From positions 59,797,346-59,861,345 of the forward strand of contig NC_090324.1 in NCBI RefSeq assembly GCF_040869045.1: 64,000 bases of DNA. Reading direction: 5' to 3'. The translations under genes and the position numbers were made by a program. Positions 63,681 to 64,000 of the stretch are shown one piece after another (the first letter of the stretch is position 1; the number at the start of each line of letters is the position of its first letter). A model generated the notes under the pieces. That model was not told where the DNA came from, ran no database searches, and saw only the letters and a list, made by a program, of their open reading frames with translations. The DNA comes from Eurosta solidaginis. Lineage: Eukaryota > Arthropoda > Insecta > Diptera > Tephritidae.

Positions 63681-64000
63681 AATGCCAGTTCATGATCGGA
63701 ACAAGTTCGTGAGAGACAATCACATGTGCTTTAACTGCCGTTCCCAGTCCCACGTTCTCTGAGATTGTAAAAGCATATTCAAGTGTGTTCACTGCCGAAA
63801 GCGGCACAACTCAGCTCTCGAAGATGATGCGACCTCTAGCACATCATCAACGCCCAGAATGCATAAAGCCACAGCCCAAGTAGCAACTACCACCCCAACT
63901 GATGTCAGTCACCCAACTCCCAACTCTCCGGAAGAAAACCGCGAACATCCCACGTGTTCAAAAAATGCCAAGTACAATCTTTCTATTCGGATAATGAAAG
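63681..64000 (+). pseudogene. BEL gag zinc knuckles (third BEL element), cut by window end
   Basis: After the capsid: CFNCRSQSHVL followed by a stop and DC, then CVHCRKRHNSAL. This is the two-knuckle Pao pattern, with HHxLLH changed to HNSAL. A Thr/Pro-rich linker follows and the element continues past base 64000. Confidence 0.7.

Overview
This window is eukaryotic repeat-dense DNA, not a microbial or viral genome. It holds Ty3/gypsy and BEL/Pao LTR retrotransposons, non-LTR (LINE) fragments, a tRNA-derived SINE, a Helentron-type rolling-circle transposon and several kilobases of tandem-repeat elements. No intact host gene was recognised. The primer-binding sites match insect-like tRNA-Trp and tRNA-Lys 3' ends, and the ~2.2-kb LTRs recall Drosophila Ulysses. 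The setting looks like a higher dipteran, plausibly a tephritid fruit fly; the species call is inference.

Bases 1-39 kb are a nested stack. (1) The oldest layer is an errantivirus-like gypsy element on the + strand, split into 1-2182 and 34452-35930. (2) Into its integrase region sits a minus-strand Ulysses-like gypsy element (2183-34451) with ~2.2-kb LTRs, a tRNA-Lys-type PBS, a gag starting with a RING-H2 finger, and pol. (3) Three further elements lie in the Ulysses copy: a CsRn1-clade gypsy (2692-7521) in its 3' LTR, a BEL/Pao element (11350-25730, minus strand) that cuts the RT gene at the YxDD catalytic motif, and a ~3-kb tandem-repeat transposon ('element T', 30386-33380) in its 5' LTR. 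The two Ulysses LTRs act as filled-site and empty-site controls for each other's insertions. (4) Inside the BEL element are sequences that do not belong there: a decayed prostaglandin E synthase 2-like gene, an RRM/leucine-rich-repeat-like gene fragment, and a second zinc-finger/retropepsin-like ORF downstream of pol.

Bases 37-39, 48-53 and 56-59.5 kb hold more copies of element T (130-bp monomers) and of a sister family, 'element U' (152-bp monomers). They share one architecture: a CAAGTAAGG start, a TTCGG/CCGAA hairpin, 13-14-bp subterminal inverted repeats starting ATAC, an internal tandem array, a GTATA end and an A-rich flank. This resembles non-autonomous Helentron derivatives (HINE/DINE-like), but the class is not proven. 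Between the copies, at 42.1-47.8 kb, lies a decayed Helentron encoding HUH/Y2 Rep, PIF1-like helicase and an endonuclease/exonuclease/phosphatase domain. It is followed by a 42-bp-arm inverted repeat. A solo LTR lies at 40100-40723.

Bases 59.5-64 kb hold a second BEL fragment (minus) with the same pol-then-zinc-finger-ORF order, a Jockey-like LINE fragment, a SINE, and the gag of a third BEL element (plus) running off the window. Nearly all coding regions are broken, so the region is best read as a heterochromatin-like transposon graveyard.
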